Assembly (NCBI GenBank): GCA_902806355.1
Contig: CADCWI010000092.1
Coordinates: 62,001-126,000 of the forward strand
Origin: an uncultured Thermomicrobiales bacterium
GTDB lineage: Bacteria > Chloroflexota > Chloroflexia > Thermomicrobiales > UBA6265
Direction of reading: 5' to 3'
DNA: 64,000 nt
Both the position numbers and the translations under genes were made by a program. Shown one piece after another: positions 8,684 through 17,763 of this stretch. Under the pieces are notes generated by a model. It saw nothing but the letters and a program-made list of their open reading frames with translations. It was not told where the DNA came from and made no database searches. Each line of letters starts with the position of its first letter. The first letter of the stretch is position 1.

Positions 8684-10330
8684 TCAGGAAAGTGACTTAC
8701 CAATAGTGTCGAGCCGGGGAATGATCGTGTCGTAGTCCTCGATGCACATGATGGCGACCACATCACCCGGCGAGGCCATGCCCAGCGCCTGTTCGAATCC
8801 CGCCAGTTCGGATTCCGCAGTGAGATGACCGCTGTTGGACGTCCCCTGGAGCCCCGATGCAATAAGGGCCAGGATTTCGCCCGATGCCCTGCCCCGGAGA
8901 TACTTGACGGTATCCTTGGCGATCACCAGATCCGAGCTCGTTCCGGCGATCCTGCCCAACGCGACGAGCACGTCGTCACCGCGATCGCCGGCGGTGCCAA
9001 TAACCGAGATCAACCGTCCGTCGCCTTGCACGAAACTGCGGCCAAACTGAAGGAGATGCTTCAAGCCAAGTTCGTTGTGCGCAAAATCCACGATCACGAC
9101 CGTGCCGTCCACATCATAGACGTTGAGACGGCCACGATTCTGGTCGGACTTGTTCCGGAAGGCGGCCAGTCCGGCACGGAGCTTGTCGACATCCAGGCCG
9201 ATTGCCAGGCAGGCGGCGGCGGCGCAAAGCGCATTCTCGACCATGTGGGTTGCCCGGCCACCGAACGTGATCGGGATGTCGCTGAGCACGATCAGGACAC
9301 CCTCGACTCCGTCATGGCTCCATTTCACCTGACCGTCATGGACCCGGAGCGCCCAGCCCCCATGGGTCACGTGTCTCTGGACCTCGGGATGATCGAATCT
9401 CCGTGTCACGAGAAAGGGCTGTGCAACGATGTGCTCGCTCATCGCGAGCACCAGCGGATCATCCGCGTTGAGGACCGCGAATCCGCTCTTTCTGGTCACT
9501 GCCGGCACCACCCGTTTGACCTCGGCCAGGCCATCGACCGTGTGCACGCCATGGAGGCCAAGATGGTCAGGAGAGATGTTGGTCACCACGCTGACGTCGT
9601 TGCTCTCGTACCCGAGGCCGCGCAGCAGGATGCCTCCCCGCGCGGTCTCGAGGACAGCCACATCGACACCAGGATCCTCGAGCACCCGCGCGGCCCCGGC
9701 GGGCCCGGTGTAGTCCCCTTCGAGCACGCGATCCTTCTGGATGTACACACCTGATGAGGACGTCCAACCGACCTTTTGCCCCGCTTCCATCAGGATCGAG
9801 GCGATCAGGCGAGTCGTCGTTGTCTTGCCATTGGTCCCCGTGATACCGATGACCGGCATCGATCGATTATCGTCCCGATGCATTGCCGGAGCGTCGTCGG
9901 GCTGAGGGACACTTTCGTGGATGCTCTTGAGGTCACGCAGGCAAACGGCGACATCGACAGAATCGGCAGTCAGGATTTCGAAGGCCGCCTGCGCGACCGC
10001 CCTGCCAAGCCGCCGGTGCGACCAGGAAAAGGCGACCGCGATGTGGTGCTCCTCTTCCATAGGGCGAATGATGACTTCCGGGCGGACCGCGCCCACCCGA
10101 TCGTGCAGCACATGGATCACTTCCACAAACAGGGTAGAGAGCCGTTCCAGGCTTATCGGAGCGAGAGAGTCCGCACCCGGAGAGTTGTGGTCGGCGCCGA
10201 CATTGACATCCATCGCCCGGTGCTCATGGACCTGAACCCCTTCGCCTCCGGTGTCGATCTCGAGCTTGATCGCCGGACGCAACATGAACAGGTTCGGGCC
10301 ATCGAGATCGCGGATCTCAACGATCTTCAT
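8684..10330 (-). CDS. Cyanophycin-synthetase-like Mur ligase lacking the ATP-grasp domain
   Basis: 548 aa. Residues 1 to about 140 begin MKIVEIRDLDGPNLF and resemble the N-terminal domain of CphA. From about 158 a Mur-ligase domain follows, with the P-loop GITGTNGKTTTTRLI (162-176), the CphA-type block LETARGGILLRGLG, TNISPDHLG, and a C-terminal Mur domain with DFAHNELGLKHLL and GTAGDRGDD. Full CphA (about 870 aa) has an ATP-grasp domain of some 270 residues between these parts; it is absent here without any frame break. The protein probably ligates an amino acid to an acidic or peptide substrate with ATP, but substrates are unknown. Confidence 0.8.
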   Translation of the reverse strand: MKIVEIRDLDGPNLFMLRPAIKLEIDTGGEGVQVHEHRAMDVNVGADHNSPGADSLAPISLERLSTLFVEVIHVLHDRVGAVRPEVIIRPMEEEHHIAVAFSWSHRRLGRAVAQAAFEILTADSVDVAVCLRDLKSIHESVPQPDDAPAMHRDDNRSMPVIGITGTNGKTTTTRLIASILMEAGQKVGWTSSSGVYIQKDRVLEGDYTGPAGAARVLEDPGVDVAVLETARGGILLRGLGYESNDVSVVTNISPDHLGLHGVHTVDGLAEVKRVVPAVTRKSGFAVLNADDPLVLAMSEHIVAQPFLVTRRFDHPEVQRHVTHGGWALRVHDGQVKWSHDGVEGVLIVLSDIPITFGGRATHMVENALCAAAACLAIGLDVDKLRAGLAAFRNKSDQNRGRLNVYDVDGTVVIVDFAHNELGLKHLLQFGRSFVQGDGRLISVIGTAGDRGDDVLVALGRIAGTSSDLVIAKDTVKYLRGRASGEILALIASGLQGTSNSGHLTAESELAGFEQALGMASPGDVVAIMCIEDYDTIIPRLDTIGKSLS

Positions 10331-10419
10331 TGCGTGCCTCGCGTTCCTCGGGCCGGTTCAACAGTCTGGACGGTATGCCTGTAGATCTCATCGACTCGCA
10401 TGCCGTGACGGAATGACCG

Positions 10420-11361
10420 TCAACCCACGGCAATTTGGATCCCAACGGCAATCATGTTGTACACCGCATGCGTGATGATCGCGGCTGTCGTGCCATAGTA
10501 GCGGCGTTCCAGGCCAAGCATGATGCCTACACCGAACAGGCCAAGTAGGACGAACGATATGTCATATTGCACGTGCAGTGCCGTCCAGACCAGCGCCGCA
10601 AGCACAATGCCGTATCGCGGCTGAACCGCTCCCCGGAAAAGCACCTCTTCGCCAATGCCCGCGGACAGGCCGATGAACAGCGCACCGAGGGGATTCTGGA
10701 GCCCGCTGGTCAGCTGTTCCATCGTTTCTTCCAAATTGTTCACCAGGTCCGGCTGGAAGATCGTCGTCAGGATCGAGCCGATCGTGCTTGCCACAAAGCT
10801 TGGGATGACAAAGGCGAGACCGATGCCGGTCGTCTTCAGGTCCGGAATGCGGAGTCCGAGCCGCTCCGTCGCCTCGCGCCCCGTGCGGTGGATCCGGTAT
10901 CCCACCGCGGCATAGGCAACCAGGACGAAGGTCAATGCATTCAGCACGAGCCAGATGATATTGCCAGTCAATGCTGAGGTTTCGGTGTCGTCGGCCGGTC
11001 CAGTGAGCGTCGCCTGAATCACGAGGAACGCGACGACCGCGAGAATCATCGCCAATCCGGAGAGATCGATTGGCGACTCAGGATCCATGGGTGTGAACGA
11101 CGCGACCAGCTTTCGAAACGGCTTGATCAGTGGGAGCGCGAACGCGAGCCCGAGGGCCAGGATCAGCGGCCCGCCTTGCATGCCGTTGGTCGTCAGTGCG
11201 AGCCCGGCAACGGACAGCAAACCTCCCGGCAATCCAAAGAGGAGGTAGATACCGACGTTGGCGGACCGATCGGTCCGGGCGCGATTAGACCAAAATACGA
11301 GTCCATAGACGACCGCAACCAGGATTACGGAAGAGAGGACCGAAAGGATGGCGTCAAGCAT
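10420..11361 (-). CDS. CPBP-family intramembrane metalloprotease
   Basis: Membrane protein of the CAAX-protease/bacteriocin-processing (ABI) family. The 313 aa product has about eight hydrophobic segments, with the family motif SAGIGEEVLFRGAVQPRYG (Glu-Glu plus FRG) and later HVQYD and ITHAVYNM histidines expected to bind metal. The frame is open to 11841, overlapping parB; the ATG at 11361 begins a hydrophobic N-terminus (MLDAILSVLSSVILVAVVYG) and is the sensible start. It is divergent from parB. Role unknown. Confidence 0.82.
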   Translation of the reverse strand: MLDAILSVLSSVILVAVVYGLVFWSNRARTDRSANVGIYLLFGLPGGLLSVAGLALTTNGMQGGPLILALGLAFALPLIKPFRKLVASFTPMDPESPIDLSGLAMILAVVAFLVIQATLTGPADDTETSALTGNIIWLVLNALTFVLVAYAAVGYRIHRTGREATERLGLRIPDLKTTGIGLAFVIPSFVASTIGSILTTIFQPDLVNNLEETMEQLTSGLQNPLGALFIGLSAGIGEEVLFRGAVQPRYGIVLAALVWTALHVQYDISFVLLGLFGVGIMLGLERRYYGTTAAIITHAVYNMIAVGIQIAVG

Positions 11362-11662
11362 GTGCGCGTTGGTGCCTCGTGCGTCGTACGTCTGAAGTTG
11401 AGTCAACAGGGACGATCCCGGCACGTCGTCGGCGCCTGGAAGCGTCGCTTCCCGAGTCGAAGTATACGCAGTCACTCGTGCGATCAGGACGCGGGAAATG
11501 TCGATGCCGATGCTAGACTGTTGACGTTCTTCACGAAGTCGATCCTCCCCTCTCGATGACAGCCAGTTCCATACGGATGTTCCTGTGTGCAACGCCGCTG
11601 GATCGGTGACACACTCCGATCGACTGACAGTGGGCACCATGCTTTGCGGGAGTTGCAGCGAC

Positions 11663-12595
11663 GTGACGGATAGCGGATCCCGGCGACAACCCAAGGAGAC
11701 AGGGGCAGGCCGCGCCCGCCGCGGTGGCCTCGGTCGAGGCTTGGACTCCCTGATTCCAACGCGCCCGGATGAGACAGCGGCCTCCTCGCCCGGCGAAGGG
11801 TCAGCCCTGCTCGAGTTGTCGATCGACGATATCTCGCCCAATCCCTACCAGCCACGGACACACATGGACCGCCAGCGGCTCGAAGAGCTTGCCGACTCCA
11901 TTCGGCTTCACGGACTCGTCCAGCCGCTGCTCGTCGCCCGTGAGGGGGAGCGCTTCGTCCTGATCGCCGGCGAGCGGCGGTGGCGCGCCGCCAGAATGGC
12001 CGGTCTCTCGACGGTGCCCGCGATCGTCAAGGACGCGGCCCCACAGCAGATGCTCGAACTGGCCATCATCGAGAATGTCGTTCGGGCCGATCTCAGTCCG
12101 CTTGAAGAGGCGGTCGCATATCGCCAGCTGATCGAGGAATTCGGTCTGTCGCAGGCGGACGTGGCCGAGAGGGTCGGCCGATCCCGGGTGAGCGTGACCA
12201 ATACCCTTCGGCTCCTCAACGCTCCTGAACGGATCCGCGACGCCCTGGCGGCGAATCAGATAACGGAGGGGCACGCTCGAGCGCTGCTTGGTCTGGGATC
12301 GGCAGCCAACCAGATCGCGGTACTCGATCAGGTCCAGGAACGCGGTCTGAGCGTGCGCCAGACAGAAGAGCTCGTCCGCCGCTGGATGTCCGGGAGCTCG
12401 CAAACCAGGCGGCCAGAGGGACCGCGTGATCCCGAAGAGGTCCGCGTCGAGGACCGCCTTCGCAGCGCTCTGGGAACCCGCGTCGCTTTCCGCAAGTCTC
12501 CGCAGGGCACGGGAGGTTCACTGACGATCCAGTTCTTCTCGGACGAGCAACTCCAGGCGATCTATGACCGGCTCGTCGGCGAAGAGCTCTGGTGA
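11663..12595 (+). CDS. parB: Chromosome-partitioning protein ParB
   Basis: Centromere-binding CTPase-type protein that loads at parS and spreads. The 310 aa product has the ParA-interaction motif RGGLGRGLDSLIP near the N-terminus, the ParB/Srx core NPYQPR, the CTP-binding GERRWRAARMAG and ENVVRADLSPLEEA, and a helix-turn-helix (LSQADVAERVGRSRVSVTNTLRLL). The GTG at 11663 has GGGAG at 11648-11652; an upstream ATG at 11639 is also in frame. No parA follows or precedes it, which is unusual since parAB are normally adjacent. No parS was noticed. Confidence 0.92.
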   Translation: MTDSGSRRQPKETGAGRARRGGLGRGLDSLIPTRPDETAASSPGEGSALLELSIDDISPNPYQPRTHMDRQRLEELADSIRLHGLVQPLLVAREGERFVLIAGERRWRAARMAGLSTVPAIVKDAAPQQMLELAIIENVVRADLSPLEEAVAYRQLIEEFGLSQADVAERVGRSRVSVTNTLRLLNAPERIRDALAANQITEGHARALLGLGSAANQIAVLDQVQERGLSVRQTEELVRRWMSGSSQTRRPEGPRDPEEVRVEDRLRSALGTRVAFRKSPQGTGGSLTIQFFSDEQLQAIYDRLVGEELW

Positions 12596-12609
12596 CGGGC
12601 GCGAGGAAG

Positions 12610-12639
12610 TTCTGGAGCAGCGATACGGCAAGATATACT
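12610..12639 (+). promoter_or_regulatory. Possible promoter for prfB
   Basis: A good -10 (TATACT, 12634-12639) is preceded at 18 nt by a weak -35 (TTCTGG, 12610-12615), in the gap between parB and prfB. Confidence 0.4.
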
Positions 12640-12715
12640 CTTCGCAGCGGATCTGCTGTCGTCCATGCCGGAAGCGTATTCAGCCTCGGACCGCACTAAA
12701 GGAAAGGAAGCAACC

Positions 12716-13832
12716 ATGGCAACTCGTGAGGACATCACCCGGTCGCTTCAGAACATCAGCGAGCGTGTCGATCAACTCCGGGGGCGTCTTTGACCTCGCC
12801 AACGACGAGCGAGAAATCGAGGACCTCGAACGCCGCAGTGCCGAACCGAACTACTGGGATGACCAGGATACGGCCCAAAGGGAAATGCGGCGTCTTGGTG
12901 AACTGAAGACACGTTTGGACATGTGGAACGGCGTTGCAAAGTCCACCAGGGATCTTCAGGATCTGATCGAAATGGCTGCCGGTGAGCCGGAGATGATCGA
13001 GGAGATCGATGCGGAGCACGATGAGCTGAAGGCTCAGGTCGATGCGCTCGAGCTCCAATCAGCACTGAGCGGGCCGCACGATCGGTCCAACGCTATCCTG
13101 ATCATCCACTCTGGTGAAGGCGGGGTCGATGCGCAGGATTGGGCATCGATGCTCAGCCGGATGTACCTCCGATGGGGTGAACGCAAGGGTTTCAAGACCG
13201 ATCTCCTGGACTCCACTGACGGTGACGAGGCGGGGATCAAGAACGCCACGGTTGAGGTCAACGGCCCAAATGCCTATGGTTTGCTCCGGGGAGAGGGCGG
13301 CTCTCACCGGCTCGTTCGTCTGTCACCGTTTGACTCGGCGCATCGCCGGCACACTGCCTTCGCACTTGTCGAGGTCATCCCGGAGATCGAGTCCGACGCC
13401 GAGATCGATCTCAAGCCGGACGACGTGCGCGTCGATACGTACCGCTCTTCCGGTGCTGGTGGGCAGCACGTCAACAAGACGGATTCCGCTGTCCGCCTGA
13501 CGCATCTCGCGACGGGTATCGTCGTTACCTGCCAAAACGAACGGAGCCAGACCCAGAATCGTGAGACCGCGTTCAAGATCCTGCGATCACGACTGCTGGA
13601 TCTTCGGCTCAAGGAGGAGGCCGCCGAGCGATCGCGGCTGAAGGGCACGATGACGGCCGCCGGATTTGGCAGCCGGATCCGATCGTATGTCGTGCACCCG
13701 TATACGCAAGTCACCGATCACCGAACCGAAACGAGCGTTAGCGATGTGAACGGCGTGCTTGACGGTGGACTCGACCCTTTCATCAATGCGTATCTCCAGT
13801 ATCAGGTCACGCCCGAAGAGGCGACCGCGTGA
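12716..13832 (+). CDS. prfB: Peptide chain release factor 2 (programmed +1 frameshift)
   Basis: RF2 releases peptides at UGA and UAA. Translation starts at ATG 12716 behind AAAGGAAAGGAAG, runs 25 codons and meets an in-frame TGA at 12791-12793. It must slip +1 at CTT-TGA-C (12788-12794) to continue as DLANDEREIEDLERR to 13832, giving about 371 aa. GGGGG lies 3 nt before CTT, the internal Shine-Dalgarno geometry of E. coli prfB. RF2 identity is shown by LSPFDSAHRR (SPF anticodon-like tripeptide) and SSGAGGQHVNKTDS (GGQ catalytic loop). RF2 autoregulates by this mechanism: low RF2 increases frameshifting. Confidence 0.96.
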
Positions 13833-15004
13833 CCCGACAGCAAACGTATCGAGCGATTATGGTGCTGATGGCACTCGTGATCGCTCTCGCTGGATCGACT
13901 GGTTTCCGGGCGCCGGCGTCTCTCGCCCAGCCTTCCACGCCAGCCCCGGTTTCCACTTTCGCCGCCACGACGAGTGCGACCATTGATTTCCCCGAGGGAA
14001 TAATGGTTTCAGGGGTGCTGGATTTGGGGCACCTGACGGTCGCCGGCTCAGAGCCGATCGATCTGCTCTACCGAATTGGAAGCGACGACACCATCAACCT
14101 GGTGGCGACCTCAACTCCAGTAATTGCGGGGGAGCAAATTCGGATCGAGGCGATGGTCGACATGCAATCCAGCTTCGTTCCCGCTGGCGTTGAGCTGAGC
14201 GTGTTCTGGCGAGTGCCATTAGCGGATGGAAAATACGCAGAGTCTGCTGCAACTTCCGTATCCTGGTTCGATAACCGGTGGGAATGGCAGACGCTTGCCT
14301 CCGACCAGGTGACGTTGCGTTACGTCGACATCGATGCCACCTTCGCGCAGTCGATTCTGGATTCGGCCCAGTCAACGGTCACGGATCTCGAGCGCCGCTT
14401 TGCGCTCCAACGCAGCGAACCCATCACGATCTGGGCCTACTCATCCGCCGAGACATTCCGAGGCGCCCAGCAACCCAACTCGCGAGAGGCGGTCGCGGGA
14501 GCATCGTACCCCGGCTTTCAGCTGATCACGGCCATCATTCCGAACGGTGACAACCGGGAGGTCGGCCGTGTGATTCCGCACGAGATCAGCCATCAGATCC
14601 TCTACCAGGCGACTCACAATCCGTTCACGCTGCCGCCACTCTGGTTTGATGAAGGTCTCGCCACGCACTACCAGATCGGCGGCACGGACGGCTTTCTCGA
14701 GATGGTGATCCGGGCGTCCGAGCGGGGAGAGCTTTTCGAACTCGGCTCCCTTGACGCCAGCTTTCCATACCTTTCGGACAAGGCAACACTTGCGTACGCC
14801 ACGAGCTGGAGCGCGATTGCCTATATCCGCGATGTCCACGGAGACGCCGCGATCTCCGCCCTCATCAACGCCTTCGCCACCGGCGCGCCGTATGGGGATG
14901 CCATCGAGCAGGCTCTCGGCATGACGATGGACGACCTTGATCGGGAATGGCGAACGTGGGTTTCCAGCCAGGCATCGGCGACCGTTTTCGACTACGCGGC
15001 GTGA
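13829..15004 (+). CDS. Secreted peptidase MA-like metalloprotease
   Basis: 391 aa. An N-terminal signal peptide (hydrophobic stretch about 10-32, ending near SLAQ) indicates export. A beta-rich region of about 150 residues precedes a gluzincin-type catalytic domain with HEISH (about 251-255) and a downstream LWFDEGLATHY Glu, the arrangement of the peptidase MA family. The GTG start overlaps the prfB stop (GTGA), suggesting coupling. The substrate is unknown. Confidence 0.78.
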   Translation: MTRQQTYRAIMVLMALVIALAGSTGFRAPASLAQPSTPAPVSTFAATTSATIDFPEGIMVSGVLDLGHLTVAGSEPIDLLYRIGSDDTINLVATSTPVIAGEQIRIEAMVDMQSSFVPAGVELSVFWRVPLADGKYAESAATSVSWFDNRWEWQTLASDQVTLRYVDIDATFAQSILDSAQSTVTDLERRFALQRSEPITIWAYSSAETFRGAQQPNSREAVAGASYPGFQLITAIIPNGDNREVGRVIPHEISHQILYQATHNPFTLPPLWFDEGLATHYQIGGTDGFLEMVIRASERGELFELGSLDASFPYLSDKATLAYATSWSAIAYIRDVHGDAAISALINAFATGAPYGDAIEQALGMTMDDLDREWRTWVSSQASATVFDYAA

Positions 15005-15040
15005 CAAAGACGCCTATCGACGAAGGGTGCGACGGCTGAC

Positions 15041-15553
15041 ATGTACTGGACCAAGAAGCATGTGATGGTGTGCACGGCCGTCCACTGCAACCAGAAGGGG
15101 GCGATGGACGTTGCCGGCCGCCTTCGACTCGAGATCATCCGCAGGGGGCTCGACTCGGAGATCCTGGTCAACAACTGCGGGACGATTGATCTCTGCGACA
15201 TCGGACCCAACATCGTCGTCTATCCTGACAACATTATCTATCGCGGTGTGCAGGTAAAGGACATCAAGGAGATCGTCGAGCACCTCAAGGGAGGCCCAAT
15301 CGTCGAGCGCCTCCTCCTTTCGGAAGACTCCGACGAAGAACGAAACCGCCGTGCCTTCTACAGCGAAGCGATCCAGGGAACGGATCGGCACGAGCCCGAG
15401 CACCTTACGGCCCTGGCCGCCCGATTCACACTCGATGAATCCTGGATCGCGGAACAGATCAGGCGCGGTTTCATGGCTCGCAAACCGGATCCAGACACTG
15501 GTGACGACCGCATCCAGATCACGAAGAAAGCGCGCGTCCGGTACAGCGTGTAG
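15041..15553 (+). CDS. Thioredoxin-like [2Fe-2S] ferredoxin domain protein
   Basis: 170 aa. The first 85 residues match the thioredoxin-like 2Fe-2S ferredoxin fold: Cys at about 11 and 16 (MVCTAVHCNQKG) and at 46 and 52 (NNCGTIDLCDIGP), then VVYPDNIIYRGVQ and an amphipathic helix. Such domains carry electrons, often in NADH dehydrogenase NuoE-like or (2Fe-2S) shuttle proteins. The C-terminal 80 residues (HLTALAARFTLDESWIAEQI) are an additional helical domain I do not recognise. A single gene between unrelated neighbours. Confidence 0.75.
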   Translation: MYWTKKHVMVCTAVHCNQKGAMDVAGRLRLEIIRRGLDSEILVNNCGTIDLCDIGPNIVVYPDNIIYRGVQVKDIKEIVEHLKGGPIVERLLLSEDSDEERNRRAFYSEAIQGTDRHEPEHLTALAARFTLDESWIAEQIRRGFMARKPDPDTGDDRIQITKKARVRYSV

Positions 15554-15948
15554 GTCATTCCCGGCATTGTCCCACTGATCGGACTAAATGACCTGCAGAG
15601 TGGCACTCGCCACGGTACTCACACCGCGTACCGGTCGCTCCCGGCAGGATGTTGACGAAGGTCAGTGGCAGAGCCACGGATGCTTCGCCCTCGTTCGATC
15701 GCCTTGCTCGTGCTCAAGGGAGACCGCGAATCATCAGGAACCTCCTGTGATCGCGGCGGGCCCGGCTCGCGAATCGGACCGTTACGCGAATATGATCCAC
15801 CGCTTCCGGGATCGATCTGGCGGGCACGATCGCCAGGTGCACTTTCCCGCCAAACGGTTGTGCCGGGAACCTCGCGTATACTCTCGGATCATCGTCTCAA
15901 GTTCGGCCCAACGCGTGCCATTTCGGCGCCGAGGAGTACCGGTACCCC
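15554..15948. other. Intergenic region without visible gene
   Basis: 395 nt between the ferredoxin-like gene and the PAP2 gene. I see no convincing coding frame, RNA gene or strong hairpin. It probably holds the PAP2 gene promoter. Confidence 0.4.
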
Positions 15949-16971
15949 TTGTCCGACTTCGGTAATCCGGATCAACCAGAGTTCGATGGGTCCCCGTCGG
16001 CTGCGCCCGAGCGCACCGTTCGTATGTTGAGCCGCGAACGGTTGCTGACCAGGGACATGCTTGTTCGGGTCGGCATCGCGCTGGTTCTGGTCGTCGTCTC
16101 AGTGTTTACGAACCGGCAGTTCCTTGGCTGGGGGTTGTTCGCCGTACTCGGTGTCCTTGTGGTCCCGTATGGACGAGCGCGCTCGTTCCTCACCGCGTTC
16201 GTACCCTATGCACTTCTCTGGTTCCTCTTTTCCTCCCTTCGCTCCCTGGCGGATGAAACCCTGTGGGCGCAGATCGTCAATACGCGAGTGGCTGAGCTGG
16301 AGCGTTGGCTCTTCAATGGTGAGCTCCCGACAATCCGGTTGCAGGCGGAGTTCTACGATGCTGGGCGTCTGAACTGGTGGGACTTCTACTTCACGTTCGT
16401 CCACTGGTCGTACTTCCTGGTTCCCCATACGGCCGCAGTCTGGGTATGGTGGAGGAATCCAGCAAAGTTCCGGGTGCTCTTGAGCGCGATGACCCTGGTC
16501 CTGACGATCGGTCTGGGACTGTATTTCCTCCTCCCGAGCAACCCCCCGTGGATGGCGCCAGAGGCGGTCAACAGTCCCGGTGCCCCCACCGTCCTGCGGA
16601 TCATGCAACCCATCGGTGAACAGCTTGGTGGCGGGCTCTATCAGGCGGGCTACAACATCGTGGGCGAGTCGAACCCGATCGCCGCGATGCCTTCGATCCA
16701 CTTCGCGATCACGTTCCTGCTGGTCTGCATCGCCCACGATCAGGCGCGTGTCTGGCGGATTCTGGCCTGGATCTACGCGCTTTCAATGGGACTGGCGCTT
16801 GTTTACCTGGGAGAGCACTACATCGTCGATGTCATCGCTGGCGGCGCCATCACGGCATACAGCTGGCACGCCGCCGGAAGCTGGCTGACAAGACTTGGAA
16901 CCAGGCTCATTGGCCGCGGAACGGCAAGTGCCACGCCCGCCCCGCGACCTCGTCAATCTGTCACTGCGTGA
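15949..16971 (+). CDS. PAP2-superfamily membrane phosphatase/transferase
   Basis: 340 aa integral membrane protein with about six hydrophobic segments. The C-terminal half has the PAP2 signature: AAMPSIHFAIT (His 251) and YLGEHYIVDVIAG (His 290, Asp 294). The large N-terminal part and the WWDFYFTFVHWSYFLVPH segment are reminiscent of PAP2 proteins related to inositol-phosphoceramide synthases, so a lipid head-group phosphatase or transferase is possible. The TTG at 15949 has GAGGAG at 15931-15936; an ATG at 16024 is an alternative start. Confidence 0.8.
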   Translation: MSDFGNPDQPEFDGSPSAAPERTVRMLSRERLLTRDMLVRVGIALVLVVVSVFTNRQFLGWGLFAVLGVLVVPYGRARSFLTAFVPYALLWFLFSSLRSLADETLWAQIVNTRVAELERWLFNGELPTIRLQAEFYDAGRLNWWDFYFTFVHWSYFLVPHTAAVWVWWRNPAKFRVLLSAMTLVLTIGLGLYFLLPSNPPWMAPEAVNSPGAPTVLRIMQPIGEQLGGGLYQAGYNIVGESNPIAAMPSIHFAITFLLVCIAHDQARVWRILAWIYALSMGLALVYLGEHYIVDVIAGGAITAYSWHAAGSWLTRLGTRLIGRGTASATPAPRPRQSVTA

Positions 16972-17763
16972 TCAACCTCGATGCTGCGCCAACCAGCGAG
17001 CGAACCCAGGATTGAGCTTGTCGTAGATCGGCAGGAACTCGGGAAGATCCAGGATCGCGCGAAGCTCCAGACTGTGCCGAATGTCCGCTGGCAGATCGAC
17101 ATCCAGCTCCGCGCCTGGTTCGAACCATCCGGTGAGGACGCGTTTCCAACAGGCGCTCATTCGCGCGATCATGCCTTCGAGTCGCGGCTGGCCCAGGTCC
17201 AGTGTGGCTGATGGTGGCCAATCGCCCAACCGTTCCGGGGGCCACTGCTCGGGGTCGAACCCGGGATACTCGCCTACTCCTACCGGTTCCCCACTCCGCA
17301 CATCGATCACCACGACCCGCGGCGGAGCGTAGAGCCCCCGCCGACCGTCCTCGACCGCCAGCACCGGCATCGGAATCGCGACCGCATGCTGATACTGCGC
17401 GGAAGGCACGGGAAAGCGCGCGAGCGTTCCTGGATGGTGAGGCGGATTCGCCGCGGAGAATGTGGACGCCGTTTTCATCAGCGACTCGAGATAGCCCGTC
17501 GTGTCTTCCATACGGGATTGGACTTCCCCAACGAGAAAGTCATCATCGTCCGACGCAACGAAGGCGATCGTCGTCAAATCCCCAGAGGACATCCTGACTG
17601 AAACGACCTCCATGTCCCGGCCGTCAGCGGCGATGGCAAGCCGTTGGTCGATCACGCTCCATTGCTCCGGTCCTCCGAGATGGGCGAGCAGATAGGCATA
17701 CTGCTCTTCCGCAGAATCGATCCGCACCGGAGACAGCTCACCGCCCGTGCCAGAATCAGGCAT
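16972..17763 (-). CDS. Uncharacterised protein
   Basis: 263 aa, soluble. No family recognised. The ATG at 17763 overlaps the stop of the upstream minus gene by 8 nt, so the pair is probably translationally coupled. The frame stays open to 18159, but that is across the upstream gene. Features are an acidic patch (ASDDDDFLVGEVQ), a proline-rich WPPERLGDWPPS segment and several Trp residues. No catalytic motif seen. Confidence 0.65.
   Translation of the reverse strand: MPDSGTGGELSPVRIDSAEEQYAYLLAHLGGPEQWSVIDQRLAIAADGRDMEVVSVRMSSGDLTTIAFVASDDDDFLVGEVQSRMEDTTGYLESLMKTASTFSAANPPHHPGTLARFPVPSAQYQHAVAIPMPVLAVEDGRRGLYAPPRVVVIDVRSGEPVGVGEYPGFDPEQWPPERLGDWPPSATLDLGQPRLEGMIARMSACWKRVLTGWFEPGAELDVDLPADIRHSLELRAILDLPEFLPIYDKLNPGFARWLAQHRG

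Noticed and set aside
8825..9754. 309-aa plus-strand ORF opposite the CphA-like gene
   Set aside because: Shadow frame typical of high-GC DNA; no start signal or recognisable domain.
11362..11841. CPBP protease extended by 160 residues to 11841
   Set aside because: The extension is antisense to parB and not membrane-like; the ATG at 11361 begins the hydrophobic N-terminus.
12564..12715. Long 5' extension of prfB overlapping parB
   Set aside because: The reading frame is a by-product of the programmed frameshift; the true start is ATG 12716 with a strong ribosome binding site.
12791..12793. prfB read as a broken gene because of TGA
   Set aside because: The TGA sits in the conserved RF2 frameshift site and the rest of the gene is intact.
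17100..17130. GGTTCGAACC as part of a tRNA T-arm
   Set aside because: No matching acceptor, D or anticodon arms; it lies within a coding frame.
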